From Pantoea piersonii (GTDB lineage: Bacteria > Pseudomonadota > Gammaproteobacteria > Enterobacterales > Enterobacteriaceae): a DNA stretch of 64,000 nt. Positions 52,469-63,248 of the stretch are shown one piece after another. Location: assembly GCF_003612015.1 (NCBI RefSeq), contig NZ_RARB01000001.1:248001-312000 (forward strand), read 5' to 3'. Under the pieces are notes generated by a model. The model was not told where the DNA came from, ran no database searches, and saw nothing but the letters and a program-made list of their open reading frames with translations. Within the stretch, counting starts at the first letter, position 1, and each line of letters begins with the position of its first letter. The position numbers were made by a program, and so were the translations under genes.

Positions 52469-53262
52469 TGAAAGTAGCGATGGGACAGTTTGCGGTCAGC
52501 CGTGAATGGCAGGAAAATGCGGCTGTTTGCCTCGATCTGATGGCGCGCGCCGAAGCGGGCGGCGCCGATCTGCTGGTGCTGCCGGAAGCGGTGTTAGCGC
52601 GCGATATTGCCGATCCGGATTTGGTGCTGAAGGCCGCCCAGCCGCTGGATGGCCCCTTTCTGACGCAGCTGCTGGCGAAAAGCCAGGGTAGCGCACTCAC
52701 CACCATAATGAGCATTCATGTCCCGACCGAGGGCGACAAGGCGCTGAACGTGCTGGTTGCGCTGCGCAATGGCGAAATTATCGCCGCCTATGAAAAGCTG
52801 CATTTGTACGATGCCTTCGCCATGCAGGAGTCACAGCGCGTTAATCCCGGTCATGTTATTCCTCCGCTGATTGAGGTGGCAGGCATGAAGGTGGGGCTGA
52901 TGACCTGCTATGACGTGCGCTTCCCGGAACTGGCGCGACGTCTGGCGCTGGACGGCGCCGAGGTACTGGTGCTTCCCGCCGCCTGGGTGAAAGGCCCGCT
53001 GAAAGAGATGCACTGGGAGCTGCTCACCACGGCGCGCGCGCTGGAAAACACCTGCTATATGGTGGCGGTGGGCGAGTGCGGCCCGCGCAACATCGGCAAC
53101 AGCCTGACAATCGATCCGCTTGGCGTCGCCATCGCCAAAGCGCCGGAATCGGCCGCGCTGGTCTTTGCTGACCTCGATCCGCAACGCATCGCCTATGCGC
53201 GCAGCGTCCTGCCGGTTCTGGAGAACCGCCGCTTTGCCCGCCCGGAACTTAAAACAGAATAA
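52465..53262 (+). CDS. ybeM: YbeM, nitrilase-family deaminated glutathione amidase
   Basis: Carbon-nitrogen hydrolase of 265 residues related to Nit1, which in E. coli hydrolyses deaminated glutathione, a toxic by-product of transaminases. The catalytic triad is in [12 protein letters not shown] (Glu), [16 protein letters not shown] (Lys) and [16 protein letters not shown] (Cys). Strong similarity to E. coli YbeM continues to the end ([12 protein letters not shown]). It is in its conserved place before tatE but is flanked by fragments of other genes. Two Met codons open the frame at 52465. Confidence 0.9.
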   Translation: MMKVAMGQFAVSREWQENAAVCLDLMARAEAGGADLLVLPEAVLARDIADPDLVLKAAQPLDGPFLTQLLAKSQGSALTTIMSIHVPTEGDKALNVLVALRNGEIIAAYEKLHLYDAFAMQESQRVNPGHVIPPLIEVAGMKVGLMTCYDVRFPELARRLALDGAEVLVLPAAWVKGPLKEMHWELLTTARALENTCYMVAVGECGPRNIGNSLTIDPLGVAIAKAPESAALVFADLDPQRIAYARSVLPVLENRRFARPELKTE

Positions 53263-53283
53263 CAACGCCTGAGAGAAACCATC

Positions 53284-53570
53284 ATGAAAAGAGTACAACC
53301 ACCAGCCTGCTGGTGCCTGACCTGAGCGACGAGCCGACTTCAGCGCTCGACCCGGAGCTGGTGGGCGAAGTGCTGGCCACCATGCGTACCCTGGCGGATC
53401 AGGGGCTGACCATGAGCGTGGTGCCCCATGAGATCGGTTTCGCCCGCGAAGCGGCCGATCGGGTGGTGTTTATGGATGGCGGCGTAGTCGTGGAGCAGGG
53501 CCCGCCCGAACAGGTAATCGCCCGGCCGCAGCATCCGCGCACGCAGGCGTTTCTGAGTCGTTTCCTTTAA
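53284..53570 (+). pseudogene. Deletion scar: binding-protein start fused to ABC ATPase end
   Basis: ATGAAAAG at 53284 begins a stub; after one frame shift it reads [11 protein letters not shown], like the signal peptide of an amino acid binding protein. It runs directly into [20 protein letters not shown], which is the Walker B/D-loop region and C-terminal third of a GlnQ/HisP-type ABC ATPase ([20 protein letters not shown], ending [11 protein letters not shown]). Walker A and the signature motif are gone. An internal deletion of an amino acid ABC transporter operon explains this. Confidence 0.75.
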
Positions 53571-53674
53571 CAAGGCGTATACGATCTTACTCTGTTACAG
53601 AATCTAGTTGAGGTTGGCGCCGTTCTGCGCGTAAATAGCACTGTTCATTTTTCGCTTAGGTTGAAAGGTAAAGT

Positions 53675-53878
53675 ATGGAAGGTATCAGTATTGCCAAACT
53701 GCTGATCATCGGTGCGCTCATCGTACTGCTTTTTGGCACCAACAAGTTACGTTCACTGGGTGGCGATCTGGGCTCCGCAATCAAAGGCTTCAAAAAAGCC
53801 ATGAAAGATGAAGAACCCACCGCAACCAAAACAACGGCTGAAGATGTTCCGGCAGAGCGCGTTACTCATAAAGAGTAA
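53675..53878 (+). CDS. tatE: TatE, twin-arginine translocase component
   Basis: A 67-residue TatA-type protein: one N-terminal membrane helix ([20 protein letters not shown]), the hinge [14 protein letters not shown], an amphipathic helix ([13 protein letters not shown]) and a short acidic tail. It lies between ybeM and lipA as in E. coli, apart from the tatABC operon, and serves as an accessory TatA. Confidence 0.94.
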   Translation: MEGISIAKLLIIGALIVLLFGTNKLRSLGGDLGSAIKGFKKAMKDEEPTATKTTAEDVPAERVTHKE

Positions 53879-53930
53879 AAGCTGACTGCCAGAGAATAGA
53901 TGTAACCATTTATTTCTCACGGACATAAAA

Positions 53931-53959
53931 AAACCAGACCTTTTAACGTCTGGTTTTTT
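53931..53959. terminator. Bidirectional terminator between tatE and lipA
   Basis: AAACCAGAC (53931-53939) and GTCTGGTTT (53948-53956) with A and T runs on the outer sides, so it can work for both convergent genes. Confidence 0.9.
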
Positions 53960-53984
53960 ATTGCGCGGGATAAAGTCGCCCGGT

Positions 53985-54950
53985 TTATTTCACTTCCAGG
54001 CCTTTCGCCTGCATATCCGCATGGTAGGAAGAGCGTACAAAGGGACCGCATGCGGCATGGGTAAAGCCCATCGCCAGCGCTTCTTCTTTCATTTCATCGA
54101 ACTCAGCGGGACTGACGTAACGCTGAACCGGCAAATGGTGGCGGCTCGGCTGCAGATACTGGCCCAGCGTCAGCATGGTGACGCCGTGACGGCGCAGATC
54201 GCGCATGACTTCGATAATTTCCGCATTGGTTTCGCCCAGACCTACCATCAGACCCGATTTAGTCGGGATTTCCGGGTGCGCTTCTTTAAAACGCTCCAGC
54301 AGCTTCAGCGACCACTCATAGTTCGCGCCCGGACGTACCTGACGGTAGACGCGTGGCACGTTCTCCAGATTATGGTTGAAGACGTCTGGCGGCGTGGCGT
54401 TGAGGATCTCCAGCGCGCGATCCATACGACCACGGAAATCGGGCACCAGCGTTTCGATTTTAATCGACGGGCTCTTTTCGCGGATAGCCGTAATGCAGTC
54501 GGCGAAGTGCTGTGCGCCGCCATCTCGCAGATCGTCGCGGTCTACTGAGGTGATAACCACATAGCGCAGCGCCATATCGGCGATGGTCTGGGCCAGCTTC
54601 AGCGGCTCGCCAGCGTCCGGCGCGTTAGGACGACCGTGCGCCACATCGCAGAACGGGCAGCGGCGGGTACAGATAGCGCCGAGGATCATAAAAGTCGCGG
54701 TGCCGTGGTTGAAGCATTCGGCCAGGTTAGGGCAGGAGGCCTCTTCACATACGGAGTGCAGGCCGTTTTTACGCATCGCCGCTTTGATGCCCTGGATTCG
54801 GCTGGAATCCGCAGGCAGCTTGATTTTCATCCATTCGGGCTTGCGTAACAGCTCCTGGCGTTCAGTCACGACGGTTTTCACCGGGATCAGCGCCATTTTA
54901 TCTGCGTCACGATACTTGACGCCGCGTTCCATCTGAATTGGTTTACTCAT
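53985..54950 (-). CDS. lipA: LipA, lipoyl synthase
   Basis: Radical SAM enzyme that inserts two sulfur atoms into octanoyl groups on lipoyl domains. Product of 321 residues. The auxiliary [4Fe-4S] cluster, which is used up as sulfur source, is held by [12 protein letters not shown]; the radical SAM cluster by CTRRCPFC. The C-terminal Ser ligand region is in [12 protein letters not shown]. It acts after LipB, encoded upstream on the same strand. Confidence 0.98.
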   Translation of the reverse strand: MSKPIQMERGVKYRDADKMALIPVKTVVTERQELLRKPEWMKIKLPADSSRIQGIKAAMRKNGLHSVCEEASCPNLAECFNHGTATFMILGAICTRRCPFCDVAHGRPNAPDAGEPLKLAQTIADMALRYVVITSVDRDDLRDGGAQHFADCITAIREKSPSIKIETLVPDFRGRMDRALEILNATPPDVFNHNLENVPRVYRQVRPGANYEWSLKLLERFKEAHPEIPTKSGLMVGLGETNAEIIEVMRDLRRHGVTMLTLGQYLQPSRHHLPVQRYVSPAEFDEMKEEALAMGFTHAACGPFVRSSYHADMQAKGLEVK

Positions 54951-55119
54951 AAGTCTGCAGGTTCCGGTCGGATTGCGTAATGAGAGCTTTCGGCTTCAGG
55001 CCAGCGGTAAAGCTTTCAACTTTATTTGATAAAATTTCAAAAATTATATCAGTTCCGCCTGGCATAAGCAGCCGTAGTGCGGCGGGAAAAGTTACAATTT
55101 TGTAAATTCGCATGCGCGG

Positions 55120-55779
55120 TTAAGGCAGCGGCGCGTTTTCTGCCGCCAGCCACTCGACTTCCGTAAAGCCCAGCAGGCGCGCGAAGGCCGCGACCAGCAG
55201 CGGCTGTACGTCTTCAGGCGTGACGCCAGGCTGAAAAGCGCTGAGCTGCGTCATCCGCATTCCGGCATAGCCGCAGGGATTGATGCGCAGAAAGGGCGTT
55301 AAATCCATCGCCACGTTGAGCGCCAGGCCGTGAAACGAGCAGCCTTTACGAATACGCAGGCCGAGCGAGCAAATTTTCTCTTCACCGACATAGACGCCTG
55401 GCGCGTCGGGACGCGCGCGCGCCTCAACGCCGAAGTGCGCCAGCGTACTGATGACCGTCTCTTCCAGCGCGGTAACCAGCTGACGCACGCCGATCTTGCG
55501 GCGCTTTACGTCAATCAGCACGTACATCACCTGCTGACCCGGGCCGTGATAGGTCACCTGGCCGCCGCGATCGCTCTGCACCACCGGGATATCGCCCGGC
55601 ATCAGCAGATGCTCGGCCTTGCCGGCCTGGCCCTGAGTAAATACGGCGTGATGCTCTACCAGCCAGACTTCGTCGCGGCTGTCGCTGTTACGGCGATCGG
55701 TGAACTGATGCATGGCATCGGAGACGGGTTGCCAGTCGCGCTGGCCCAGCTGGCGGATAAGAAGCGTATTTGCTGACAA
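55120..55779 (-). CDS. lipB: LipB, octanoyl-[ACP]:protein N-octanoyltransferase
   Basis: Transfers octanoate from acyl carrier protein to lipoyl domains, the first step of lipoate assembly. Key blocks are [59 protein letters not shown] (Lys and the Cys of the acyl intermediate in [12 protein letters not shown]). The frame is open far upstream; comparison with E. coli (213 residues) points to a TTG start at 55779 giving [12 protein letters not shown] and 219 residues, but the ribosome site is weak, so the start is uncertain. Confidence 0.93.
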   Translation of the reverse strand: MSANTLLIRQLGQRDWQPVSDAMHQFTDRRNSDSRDEVWLVEHHAVFTQGQAGKAEHLLMPGDIPVVQSDRGGQVTYHGPGQQVMYVLIDVKRRKIGVRQLVTALEETVISTLAHFGVEARARPDAPGVYVGEEKICSLGLRIRKGCSFHGLALNVAMDLTPFLRINPCGYAGMRMTQLSAFQPGVTPEDVQPLLVAAFARLLGFTEVEWLAAENAPLP

Positions 55780-55860
55780 AACGGCGGTCCGGTTAAGGAA
55801 GAAAGGCTGAGTATAACGTCGGCAAAGGGCAAGACCAAGACCCTTTGCCGACGCCGGCAC

Positions 55861-56124
55861 TTACAGCACCATGCGCACGATATCGATATTGCCCAGCTCT
55901 TCATACAGGGTTTCCACCTGTTCGATATGCGTGGCGTTAATGGTGATCGACACCGAGTGGTAGTTGCCTTTGCTGCTTGGCTTTACGTCGGGCGAGTAGT
56001 CGCCGGGCGCATGGCGTTGCACCACTTCAACCACTTGATCAACCAGCTCCGGTTGCGCCAGACCCATCACTTTATAGGTAAAAGGGGTAGGGAATTCGAG
56101 CAGTTCATTCAGTTTGGTTTTCAT
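55861..56124 (-). CDS. ybeD: YbeD, DUF493 protein
   Basis: An 87-residue ferredoxin-like (ACT-type) fold protein: [20 protein letters not shown], then [20 protein letters not shown] and [15 protein letters not shown], conserved across gamma-proteobacteria. The role is not known; it always sits next to lipB and dacA. Confidence 0.95.
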   Translation of the reverse strand: MKTKLNELLEFPTPFTYKVMGLAQPELVDQVVEVVQRHAPGDYSPDVKPSSKGNYHSVSITINATHIEQVETLYEELGNIDIVRMVL

Positions 56125-56143
56125 ATTGACTCCGGTGCATAAA

Positions 56144-56169
56144 AAACAGGCTCCCGCCGAAGCGGGAGC
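56144..56169 (-). terminator. dacA terminator
   Basis: On the minus strand GCTCCCGC-TTCG-GCGGGAGC (56150-56169) is followed by CTGTTTTTT, about 55 bases after the dacA stop and just before ybeD. Confidence 0.88.
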
Positions 56170-56224
56170 ATTATCATAACGTAGTTATGGCGACGACGTG
56201 GCGATTTTTCAACCGCCAGGCCGG

Positions 56225-57436
56225 TTAGCCGAACCAGTGGTGGAACATCAGCTTGATGTAATCGATGATACGGCTGAAGAAACCGCCTTCCTGCACTTCG
56301 TTCAGCACCACCAGCGGACGCTGTTCCACGGTTTTGCCGTCGAGCTGGAAGTTGATGCTGCCCACGACCTGGTTTTTCTGCAGCGGGGCGTGCAGTTCAG
56401 TGTTGTTCAGCACATAGCTCGCTTTCAGATCTTTCATACGGCCGCGTGGAATCGTCAGGTAGGCGTCTTTCTCTACGCCCAGCTGTACGCGATCGCTGTT
56501 GCCGAACCAGACCGGCTCAGAGGCGAACTCTTTGCCCGCCTTCAGCGGCGCCACGGTTTCAAAGAAGCGGAAACCCCAGGTGAGCAGTTTTTTGCTCTCT
56601 ACTTCGCGTCCTTTAAAGGTACGGCCGCCCAGCACGGCTGAGATCAGACGCATCTGGCCTTCGGTCGCGGAAGAGACGATGTTATAGCCTGCCGCTTCCG
56701 TATGGCCGGTTTTGATGCCGTCTACGTTAAGGCTGGTATCCCACAGCAGACCGTTACGGTTGGTCTGGCGGATATTGTTAAAGGTAAACTCTTTCTCTTT
56801 ATAAACCGAATATTCGTCCGGCACGTCGCGGATTAACGCCTGACCGATCAGCGCCATATCGCGCGCCGAGCTGTACTGTCCGTCCGCATCCAGGCCATGC
56901 ACCGTCTGGAAATGGGTGTTCTGCAGGCCCAGTGCCTTAACGTAGTTGTTCATCAGGCCGACAAAGGCGTCCTGGCTGCCGGCGACATAGTCCGCCATCG
57001 CCACGCAGGCGTCGTTGCCGGACTGCAGCACGATGCCGCGCGTCAGCTGCGAAACCGGCACCCGATCGCCAGGCTTCAGGAACATCAGCGACGAGCCTTT
57101 GAATACCGGGTTACCGGTCGCCCAGGCGTCTTTGCCGACGGTAACGACATCGTCCTGATGGATCTTGCCCGCTTTGACCGCTTGACCAATCACATAGCTG
57201 GTCATCATTTTGGTCAGGCTGGCGGGATCGCGACGGGCGTCAGCGTTCTTCTCGGCCAGCACTTTACCCGAGTTGTAGTCGATCAGCACATAGGCTTCGG
57301 CATCGATATCCGGCACGCCCGGGATCATCGTTTTGAGGTTGACGTCATCAGCAAAGGCTACGTGGCTGAGCGAGAAAGCGACCAGTGATCCCACTGTCAG
57401 GCGTTTCAGGAAACGAGAGGGTTTCAGCGTGTTCAT
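56225..57436 (-). CDS. dacA: DacA, D-alanyl-D-alanine carboxypeptidase (PBP5)
   Basis: Periplasmic, membrane-anchored enzyme that trims the fifth D-Ala from peptidoglycan stems and keeps cell shape regular. Product of 403 residues (E. coli 403). Signal peptide to about SHVAFA; active-site motifs are SLTK, SGN ([14 protein letters not shown]) and KTG ([14 protein letters not shown]). The C-terminal amphipathic helix ([19 protein letters not shown]) anchors it to the inner membrane. Confidence 0.97.
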   Translation of the reverse strand: MNTLKPSRFLKRLTVGSLVAFSLSHVAFADDVNLKTMIPGVPDIDAEAYVLIDYNSGKVLAEKNADARRDPASLTKMMTSYVIGQAVKAGKIHQDDVVTVGKDAWATGNPVFKGSSLMFLKPGDRVPVSQLTRGIVLQSGNDACVAMADYVAGSQDAFVGLMNNYVKALGLQNTHFQTVHGLDADGQYSSARDMALIGQALIRDVPDEYSVYKEKEFTFNNIRQTNRNGLLWDTSLNVDGIKTGHTEAAGYNIVSSATEGQMRLISAVLGGRTFKGREVESKKLLTWGFRFFETVAPLKAGKEFASEPVWFGNSDRVQLGVEKDAYLTIPRGRMKDLKASYVLNNTELHAPLQKNQVVGSINFQLDGKTVEQRPLVVLNEVQEGGFFSRIIDYIKLMFHHWFG

Positions 57437-57560
57437 GTTATGGACTACAACATCCGTGAGTTAAGGTTAAAAAAAGTGGCTCATCATAGCAAATGCCTGT
57501 TTTACAGGCATCTTGCTTCGGCATTCTGTTGTTAACAGAGATGTCCAGCGCGGCGGCGGC

Positions 57561-58622
57561 TCAGCGACGCGCGCTGGTGATAAATGAAGCCTGGCCATTA
57601 GCGTTCAGGCGCTGCTGCAGCGCAGCGGCGTCGGCGCGGTTTTTAAAACTGCCGAGCTGAATGCGATAAACGTTGTTACCGGCATCCTCGACGGTGCCGC
57701 GCACGCCATACTTCTGTCCCAGGCTTTGCGCCATCTGCTGCGCGCGCGCAGCGTCGTTGATCGCGCCAACCTGCACCACGAAGCTGCCAGCCGGCTGTGC
57801 GGTCGCGCTGCTGGCGGCGGGCGCGGCGACAGGCTGCGGCGCAGGCTCGCTACTTTCCAGCACGCCGTTCGGCAGCGGCTGAGGCGCACCGAGGAAGCCG
57901 CTGCTGCGGACGGGCGCGCCCATATTGCCGTCGCCCTGCAGCGTGCTGTTGTCGACAGCGCGAATATCCTGCGCAGGCACCGGCGCGGCGGCAGGTTCGC
58001 TGGCGCCGTTCATCACGCCATTGCCGCCGAGATCGGGCCGGGCGGGCAGAGCATAGCTCTGCTTCGCCACGGTGGTGCCGATCGTGCCGGGACCAGAGAG
58101 CGTGCCGTCCGGCGCGACCTTAATGTAATCCACGCGCACGCGGGTATTGTTGGTGATATTAAGACGATCGCCCGCCGCGCGCGACAGGTCGATAATGCGT
58201 CCCGGCATATAAGGGCCGCGATCGTTGACGCGCACCACGATCTGGCGACCGTTGGCGAGATTGGTCACACGCACATAGCTGGGCAACGGCAGCGTAGGAT
58301 GCGCCGCGCTCAGCGCGTCGGGATCGTAGCTTTCGCCTGTTGCGGTGCGTTTGCCCTGTGCCTCGTCGCCGTACCAGGTGGCTAATCCCACTTCGCTGAA
58401 GTTAGAGGGATCTTTGACGATACGGTAAGACTTGCCGTTCGCGCTGTAATCCTGGCTGGTGCCGGGATTAATGGGCTCATATTTCGGTTCAACGCCCGGA
58501 ATTTCCACTACCGGGCCATTATAGGCCGGTTGCGGCGGCGCGGTGTTTTGCGATTCCGGTGTGGTAGTACAGGCGGTCAAAACCAGTAGTGCCAGAGCAA
58601 CGGCAGGCCATTCCTTACGCAT
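57561..58622 (-). CDS. rlpA: RlpA, septal lipoprotein, lytic transglycosylase family
   Basis: A 353-residue lipoprotein: lipobox LLVLTAC at Cys 18, then a double-psi beta barrel (GLATWYGDEAQGKRTATGES, then ASHPTLPL-like AAHPTLPLPSYVRVTNL and RVNDRGPYMPGRIIDLSRAA), a long Pro/Ala-rich linker, and a C-terminal SPOR domain (SFVVQVGAINDAARAQQMAQ) that binds denuded septal glycan. In Pseudomonas the barrel is a lytic transglycosylase; in E. coli activity was not found. It is located between dacA and mrdB. Confidence 0.95.
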   Translation of the reverse strand: MRKEWPAVALALLVLTACTTTPESQNTAPPQPAYNGPVVEIPGVEPKYEPINPGTSQDYSANGKSYRIVKDPSNFSEVGLATWYGDEAQGKRTATGESYDPDALSAAHPTLPLPSYVRVTNLANGRQIVVRVNDRGPYMPGRIIDLSRAAGDRLNITNNTRVRVDYIKVAPDGTLSGPGTIGTTVAKQSYALPARPDLGGNGVMNGASEPAAAPVPAQDIRAVDNSTLQGDGNMGAPVRSSGFLGAPQPLPNGVLESSEPAPQPVAAPAASSATAQPAGSFVVQVGAINDAARAQQMAQSLGQKYGVRGTVEDAGNNVYRIQLGSFKNRADAAALQQRLNANGQASFITSARR

Positions 58623-58632
58623 GTGCAGCCTC

Positions 58633-59751
58633 TTAAACGCTTTTAGATAACATTTTTCTGTGAGTATGGATCGACATCACAATGCCAAATCCCGCCATAA
58701 GCACGATGAGCGCCGAGCCGCCGTAGCTGACCAGCGGCAGGGGGACGCCAACCACCGGTAAGATACCACTTACCATGCCGATATTAACGAAAACATAAAC
58801 GAACAAAATCAGCATTAATCCGCCCGCCATCACGCGGCCAAAGGTGGTCTGGGCGCGCGCGGCGATTACCAGGCCGCGCAGGATCAGCAGCAGATAGAGC
58901 ACCAGCAGGATCAGCACGCCCACCAGGCCCAGCTCCTCGGCGAGTACGGCGAAGATAAAGTCGGTATGGCGCTCCGGCAAAAACTCCAGCTGCGACTGGG
59001 TGCCATGCAGCCACCCCTTGCCGCGCAGCCCGCCAGAGCCGATGGCGATCTTGGACTGAATAATATGGTAGCCCGCACCAAGCGGATCGCTTTCGGGATC
59101 GAGCAGCATCATCACGCGGTCGCGCTGATAGTCATGCATCAGGAAGAACCAGAGCACAGGAATAAAGGCCGCCACCAGCAGCACCGCCACGCCAATCAGC
59201 TTCCAGCTCATGCCGGAAAGAAACAGCACGAACAGCCCGGAGGCGGCAATCAGAATGGCGGTGCCGAGGTCCGGCTGCGCCGCGACCAGCAGCGTCGGCA
59301 TAAAAATCAGGATCAGCGCGATGCCGGTATTCTTTAACGTCGGCGGGCAAACGTCGCGGTTGATAAAGCGCGCCACCATCAGCGGCACGGCGATTTTGGC
59401 GATCTCCGAGGGCTGAAAGCGCACCACGCCGAGATCGAGCCAGCGCTGCGCCCCTTTACTGATATGGCCGAAGGCGTCTACCGCAATCAGCAGTATCACA
59501 CAGATAATATAGAGATAGGGCGCCCAGCCCTCATAGACACGCGGCGGCACCTGCGCCAGAACCAGCATCATCACCAGACCCATCGCAATCTGGCCGATTT
59601 TACGCTCCATCATGCCCGGATCCTGTCCGCTGGCGCTCCAGATCACAATAGCGCTGTAAGCGAGCAGCGCCAGAATCACCAGCATAAACAGTGGGTCGAT
59701 GTGGATACGCGTCCAGATCGATCTTTTCTGCGGACTATCGTTCATCGACAT
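58633..59751 (-). CDS. mrdB: RodA (MrdB), peptidoglycan glycosyltransferase of the elongasome
   Basis: SEDS-family glycan polymerase with ten membrane helices, 372 residues, that works with PBP2 in side-wall synthesis. Conserved blocks include [36 protein letters not shown], the SEDS loop [20 protein letters not shown] (with the catalytic Asp region) and [16 protein letters not shown]. It is directly downstream of mrdA with a two-base gap. Confidence 0.97.
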   Translation of the reverse strand: MSMNDSPQKRSIWTRIHIDPLFMLVILALLAYSAIVIWSASGQDPGMMERKIGQIAMGLVMMLVLAQVPPRVYEGWAPYLYIICVILLIAVDAFGHISKGAQRWLDLGVVRFQPSEIAKIAVPLMVARFINRDVCPPTLKNTGIALILIFMPTLLVAAQPDLGTAILIAASGLFVLFLSGMSWKLIGVAVLLVAAFIPVLWFFLMHDYQRDRVMMLLDPESDPLGAGYHIIQSKIAIGSGGLRGKGWLHGTQSQLEFLPERHTDFIFAVLAEELGLVGVLILLVLYLLLILRGLVIAARAQTTFGRVMAGGLMLILFVYVFVNIGMVSGILPVVGVPLPLVSYGGSALIVLMAGFGIVMSIHTHRKMLSKSV

Positions 59752-59753
59752 CG

Positions 59754-61658
59754 TTATTCACCTTCATAGCCGGGCGGGGTAGGAGCCGCGTCCGGCAGAG
59801 CCGTATTGTTGTCGCCCAGCATAATGTGGTCGAGAATCTGTCTCATCACCGTACCGACCGCCGGGCCTGCGCCGCCGTTCTCCAGAATCATCGTGACGGC
59901 AACGCGCGGTTTATCATAGGGAGCGAACGCGGTCATTAGTTTGTGATCGCGCAGACGCTCGGCAATCTTATGCGCGTTATAGGTTTCGTTCTCTTTCAGA
60001 CCAAAGACCTGCGCGGTACCGGATTTGGCAGCGATTTTATAGGGCGCATCGGCAAAGCTTTTATGCGCCGTGCCGTTGGCGCGGTTCGCCACGCCATACA
60101 TGCCGTCTTTGGCGATCTCCCAGTAGCCGGAGTGAACATCGCCAATCGGCTCGCCCGGCGGCTGACGCCATGGCACCATGGTGCGTCCCTCGCGCGTGGC
60201 GCGTAGCAGGTGCGGCACTTTTATCACGCCGTCGTTAATCAGGATCATCAGCGCCTTGTTCATCTGCAGCGGCGTCGCGGTCCAGTAGCCCTGGCCGATA
60301 CCGACCGGGATGGTGTCGCCCTGATACCACGGCTTTTTAAAGCGTTTCATCTTCCATTCGCGCGTCGGCATATTGCCAGCGCTCTCCTGTGGCAGATCGA
60401 TACCGGTGCGGTGGCCGTAGCCGAATTTGTTCATCCACTCCGACAGGCGATCGATACCCATGTCGTACGCCACCTGATAGAAGAAGGTGTCCGCCGACTC
60501 CTCCAGCGATTTGGTCACGTTAAGGCGGCCGTGGCCCCATTTTTTCCAGTCGCGGTAGCGCTTTTCCGAGCCCGGCAGCTGCCACCAGCCTGGATCGAAC
60601 AGGCTGGTGTTGCGGTTGATCACGCCAGCGCTAAGCGCGGAGACCGCCACATAGGGTTTCACCGTCGAGGCAGGCGGATAAGAGGCCTGAATGGCGCGGT
60701 TATAGAGCGGACGGTTTTCGTCGTTAAGCAGCGCACGATAATCTTTACCTGAAATGCCGTCGACAAAAAGATTCGGATCGTAACTGGGTGTGGAGACCAT
60801 CGCCAGGATCTCGCCGGTACGCGGATCGCTGACCACGACCGCGGCGCGGCTGCCGGCCAGCAGCGTTTCGATATATTGCTGAAGCTTAAGATCGATGGTC
60901 AGCCAGATGTCACGTCCCGCCTGCGGCGACTGCTCATGCAGCTGGCGGATCACGCGGCCGCGGTTGTTCACCTCGACCTCTTCATAGCCGGTAATGCCGT
61001 GCAGCACATCTTCGTAGTAGCTTTCGATGCCGAGCTTGCCGATATCGTGCGTCGCGGCGTAGTTCGGCCATTTGCCCTCTTTATCGAGGCGTGCCACATC
61101 GCGGTCGTTAATCTTGGAGACGTAGCCAACGACGTGGGTCAGGGTAGGGCCGTAGGGGTAGTAGCGACGCTGATAGCCTTTCACCTCGACGCCAGGGAAG
61201 CGGTACTGGTTGACGGCGAAGCGCGCTACCTGCACATCGTTAAGGCCGACTTTGACGGGAATAGAGGTAAAGCGACGCGAGCGCTTGCGCTCTTTATCAA
61301 AGGCGTCGAGATCGTCGTCGGTAATATCAAGCACCGGGCGCAGATCCTGCAGCGTTTGCTTGAGATTATCGACCTTCTCCGGCACCAGCTCCGCCTGATA
61401 GATGGTGCGGTTAAGCGCCAGCGCGGTGCCGTTGCGGTCGTAGATAATGCCGCGGCTTGGCGCCACCGGCACCAGCTTGATGCGGTTTTCGTTAGAGCGG
61501 GTACTGTAATCTTCAAAGCGCAGAATCTGCAGGTGGTAAAGATTGACCACCAGCACGCTGGAAAGCACCAGAATTCCGAAGAACGCAATTAATGCCCGAC
61601 GGACAAAGAGTTTCTGTTCGGCACTGTAATCGCGAAAGGCGTTGCTTTGTAATTTCAT
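59754..61658 (-). CDS. mrdA: PBP2 (MrdA), transpeptidase of the elongasome
   Basis: A class B penicillin-binding protein, 634 residues. One N-terminal membrane helix, a pedestal domain ([20 protein letters not shown]), and the transpeptidase domain with SxxK in [15 protein letters not shown], SxN in [18 protein letters not shown] (SAD) and KTG as [11 protein letters not shown] (KSG). It cross-links side-wall peptidoglycan with RodA and is the target of mecillinam. Confidence 0.97.
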   Translation of the reverse strand: MKLQSNAFRDYSAEQKLFVRRALIAFFGILVLSSVLVVNLYHLQILRFEDYSTRSNENRIKLVPVAPSRGIIYDRNGTALALNRTIYQAELVPEKVDNLKQTLQDLRPVLDITDDDLDAFDKERKRSRRFTSIPVKVGLNDVQVARFAVNQYRFPGVEVKGYQRRYYPYGPTLTHVVGYVSKINDRDVARLDKEGKWPNYAATHDIGKLGIESYYEDVLHGITGYEEVEVNNRGRVIRQLHEQSPQAGRDIWLTIDLKLQQYIETLLAGSRAAVVVSDPRTGEILAMVSTPSYDPNLFVDGISGKDYRALLNDENRPLYNRAIQASYPPASTVKPYVAVSALSAGVINRNTSLFDPGWWQLPGSEKRYRDWKKWGHGRLNVTKSLEESADTFFYQVAYDMGIDRLSEWMNKFGYGHRTGIDLPQESAGNMPTREWKMKRFKKPWYQGDTIPVGIGQGYWTATPLQMNKALMILINDGVIKVPHLLRATREGRTMVPWRQPPGEPIGDVHSGYWEIAKDGMYGVANRANGTAHKSFADAPYKIAAKSGTAQVFGLKENETYNAHKIAERLRDHKLMTAFAPYDKPRVAVTMILENGGAGPAVGTVMRQILDHIMLGDNNTALPDAAPTPPGYEGE

Positions 61659-61692
61659 CCGCTACTTAAAATGTCGGGGTTTGCCTTACCGT

Positions 61693-62163
61693 TTATTCAC
61701 GATGATAAGGATGATTGGCGGTGATGCTCCAGGCGCGATAAAGGCTTTCGGCGACCAGCACGCGCACCAGCGGATGAGGCAGCGTCAACGCAGAAAGCGA
61801 CCAGCTCTGCTCAGCTGCGGCTTTGCAGGCGGGCGATAACCCTTCCGGGCCGCCAATCAACAGGCTAACGTCGCGGCCGTCCTGTTTCCAGCGCTCCAGC
61901 TGCTGAGCGAGCTGGGGCGTTTCCCACGGCTGACCTGGGATATCCAGCGTGACGATGCGGTTGCCCTTGCCGGTTGCGGCCAGCATCGCCTCGCCTTCTT
62001 TTTCCAGGATTCGCTTGATATCGGCGTTTTTACCGCGTTTTCCCGCAGAGACTTCTACCAGCTCCAGCGGCATATCTTTGGGAAAACGACGCAGATATTC
62101 AGTGAAGCCGGTTTGCACCCAGTCGGGCATCTTAGTGCCAACGGCCACAAGCTGCAGTTTCAC
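61693..62163 (-). CDS. rlmH: RlmH, 23S rRNA pseudouridine-1915 N3-methyltransferase
   Basis: A SPOUT-class, SAM-dependent methyltransferase of 156 residues, acting on assembled 70S ribosomes. Signatures are [20 protein letters not shown], the knot region [17 protein letters not shown] and the end [20 protein letters not shown], with the conserved C-terminal NHPYHRE. Confidence 0.97.
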   Translation of the reverse strand: MKLQLVAVGTKMPDWVQTGFTEYLRRFPKDMPLELVEVSAGKRGKNADIKRILEKEGEAMLAATGKGNRIVTLDIPGQPWETPQLAQQLERWKQDGRDVSLLIGGPEGLSPACKAAAEQSWSLSALTLPHPLVRVLVAESLYRAWSITANHPYHRE

Positions 62164-62166
62164 GCG

Positions 62167-62484
62167 TCAGCTCCAGAGTTTTTCCAGCTCATAAAGCTGG
62201 CGGCTCTCTTCCTGCATGACGTGCACAATGACGTCGCCCAGATCGACCACCACCCAGTCAGCGGCGTTTTTGCCTTCTACGCCGAGCGGGATCAAGCCTG
62301 CGGCGCGCGATTCCTGCACCACATGATCGGCGATCGAAGAGACATGACGCGTCGAGGTGCCGGTGCAGATGATCATGCAGTCGGTGATGCTGGATTTACC
62401 CTGGACGTTGAGTGCGACGATATCCTGACCTTTAAGATCATCAATCTTATCAATAACGAACTCTTGGAGTGCTTTGCCTTGCAA
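62167..62484 (-). CDS. rsfS: RsfS, ribosomal silencing factor
   Basis: Binds ribosomal protein L14 (uL14) and stops the subunits from joining in stationary phase. The 105-residue product starts at a TTG (62484) with AAAGGGG eight bases upstream, giving [20 protein letters not shown], the same start as in E. coli; in-frame codons farther upstream do not look coding. The core [20 protein letters not shown] and the end [14 protein letters not shown] are nearly invariant. It is three bases before rlmH. Confidence 0.96.
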   Translation of the reverse strand: MQGKALQEFVIDKIDDLKGQDIVALNVQGKSSITDCMIICTGTSTRHVSSIADHVVQESRAAGLIPLGVEGKNAADWVVVDLGDVIVHVMQEESRQLYELEKLWS

Positions 62485-62603
62485 AAGGTTCCCCTTTAAT
62501 ACGGATAGTAGCGGGCCGGCTGCTGGCCCCGATAAGGCAGCCAAAAAATTAAGCCGCGCAGTATAGCATGCCTTTGCCCGAGCAATATATGCCCGGTTTG
62601 CGG

Positions 62604-63248
62604 TTATTTGAGATAGAGGCCTGCGCGATCGATATAATCGATGACGGATGTGGGCAATAGTTGATCGCAGGACAAGCCCTGGCGGCGGCGCTGACGAATT
62701 TCCGTGGCGGAGATATCGACCAGCGGCGTATCGGCCAGCCAGATAAAACCGGCGGGCTGCTGATGCAGCTGGGCTGTTTCGCTCGCCAGATGCGTATCAA
62801 GCCAGCGCTGCATTTCCGGCGACGCCATTTCGGCCGGATAGCCCGGACGTTTGCACACCAGCAGATGGCAGAGCGACAGTAAATCCTGCCAGCGGTGCCA
62901 GCCTGAGAGGTTCAGCAGCGAGTCCTGACCAATAATAAATCCCAGTGGCTGCTGCGGTCCGCGTTCGGCGCGCAGCGCCTCCAGCGTCGCCACTGTCCAG
63001 GAGGGCGTTTCGCGCATCAGTTCGCGGGTATCGATATCAAACAGCGGCCTGTCGCGGATGGCGCAGCGCAGCATGTCGACGCGCTGCGACGCGCTCGCTT
63101 CCGGCTGCGGGCGATGCGGCGGCACGTTGTTCGGCAGCAGCAGCACGCGCGTCAGCCCGGTTTGCTGCGCCAGCGCTTCCACCGGCCGCAAATGGCCGAA
63201 GTGCACCGGATCGAAGGTGCCACCGAACAGGGCGTGTAGTTCAGACAC
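62604..63248 (-). CDS. nadD: NadD, nicotinate-mononucleotide adenylyltransferase
   Basis: Joins nicotinate mononucleotide and ATP to give deamido-NAD in NAD synthesis. The 214-residue protein has the nucleotidyltransferase motif [18 protein letters not shown] and the C-terminal [13 protein letters not shown] (ISSTxxR type). The start is GTG 63248, which overlaps the end of holA by eight bases, so translation is coupled. It is in the operon that ends with mrdB. Confidence 0.96.
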   Translation of the reverse strand: MSELHALFGGTFDPVHFGHLRPVEALAQQTGLTRVLLLPNNVPPHRPQPEASASQRVDMLRCAIRDRPLFDIDTRELMRETPSWTVATLEALRAERGPQQPLGFIIGQDSLLNLSGWHRWQDLLSLCHLLVCKRPGYPAEMASPEMQRWLDTHLASETAQLHQQPAGFIWLADTPLVDISATEIRQRRRQGLSCDQLLPTSVIDYIDRAGLYLK

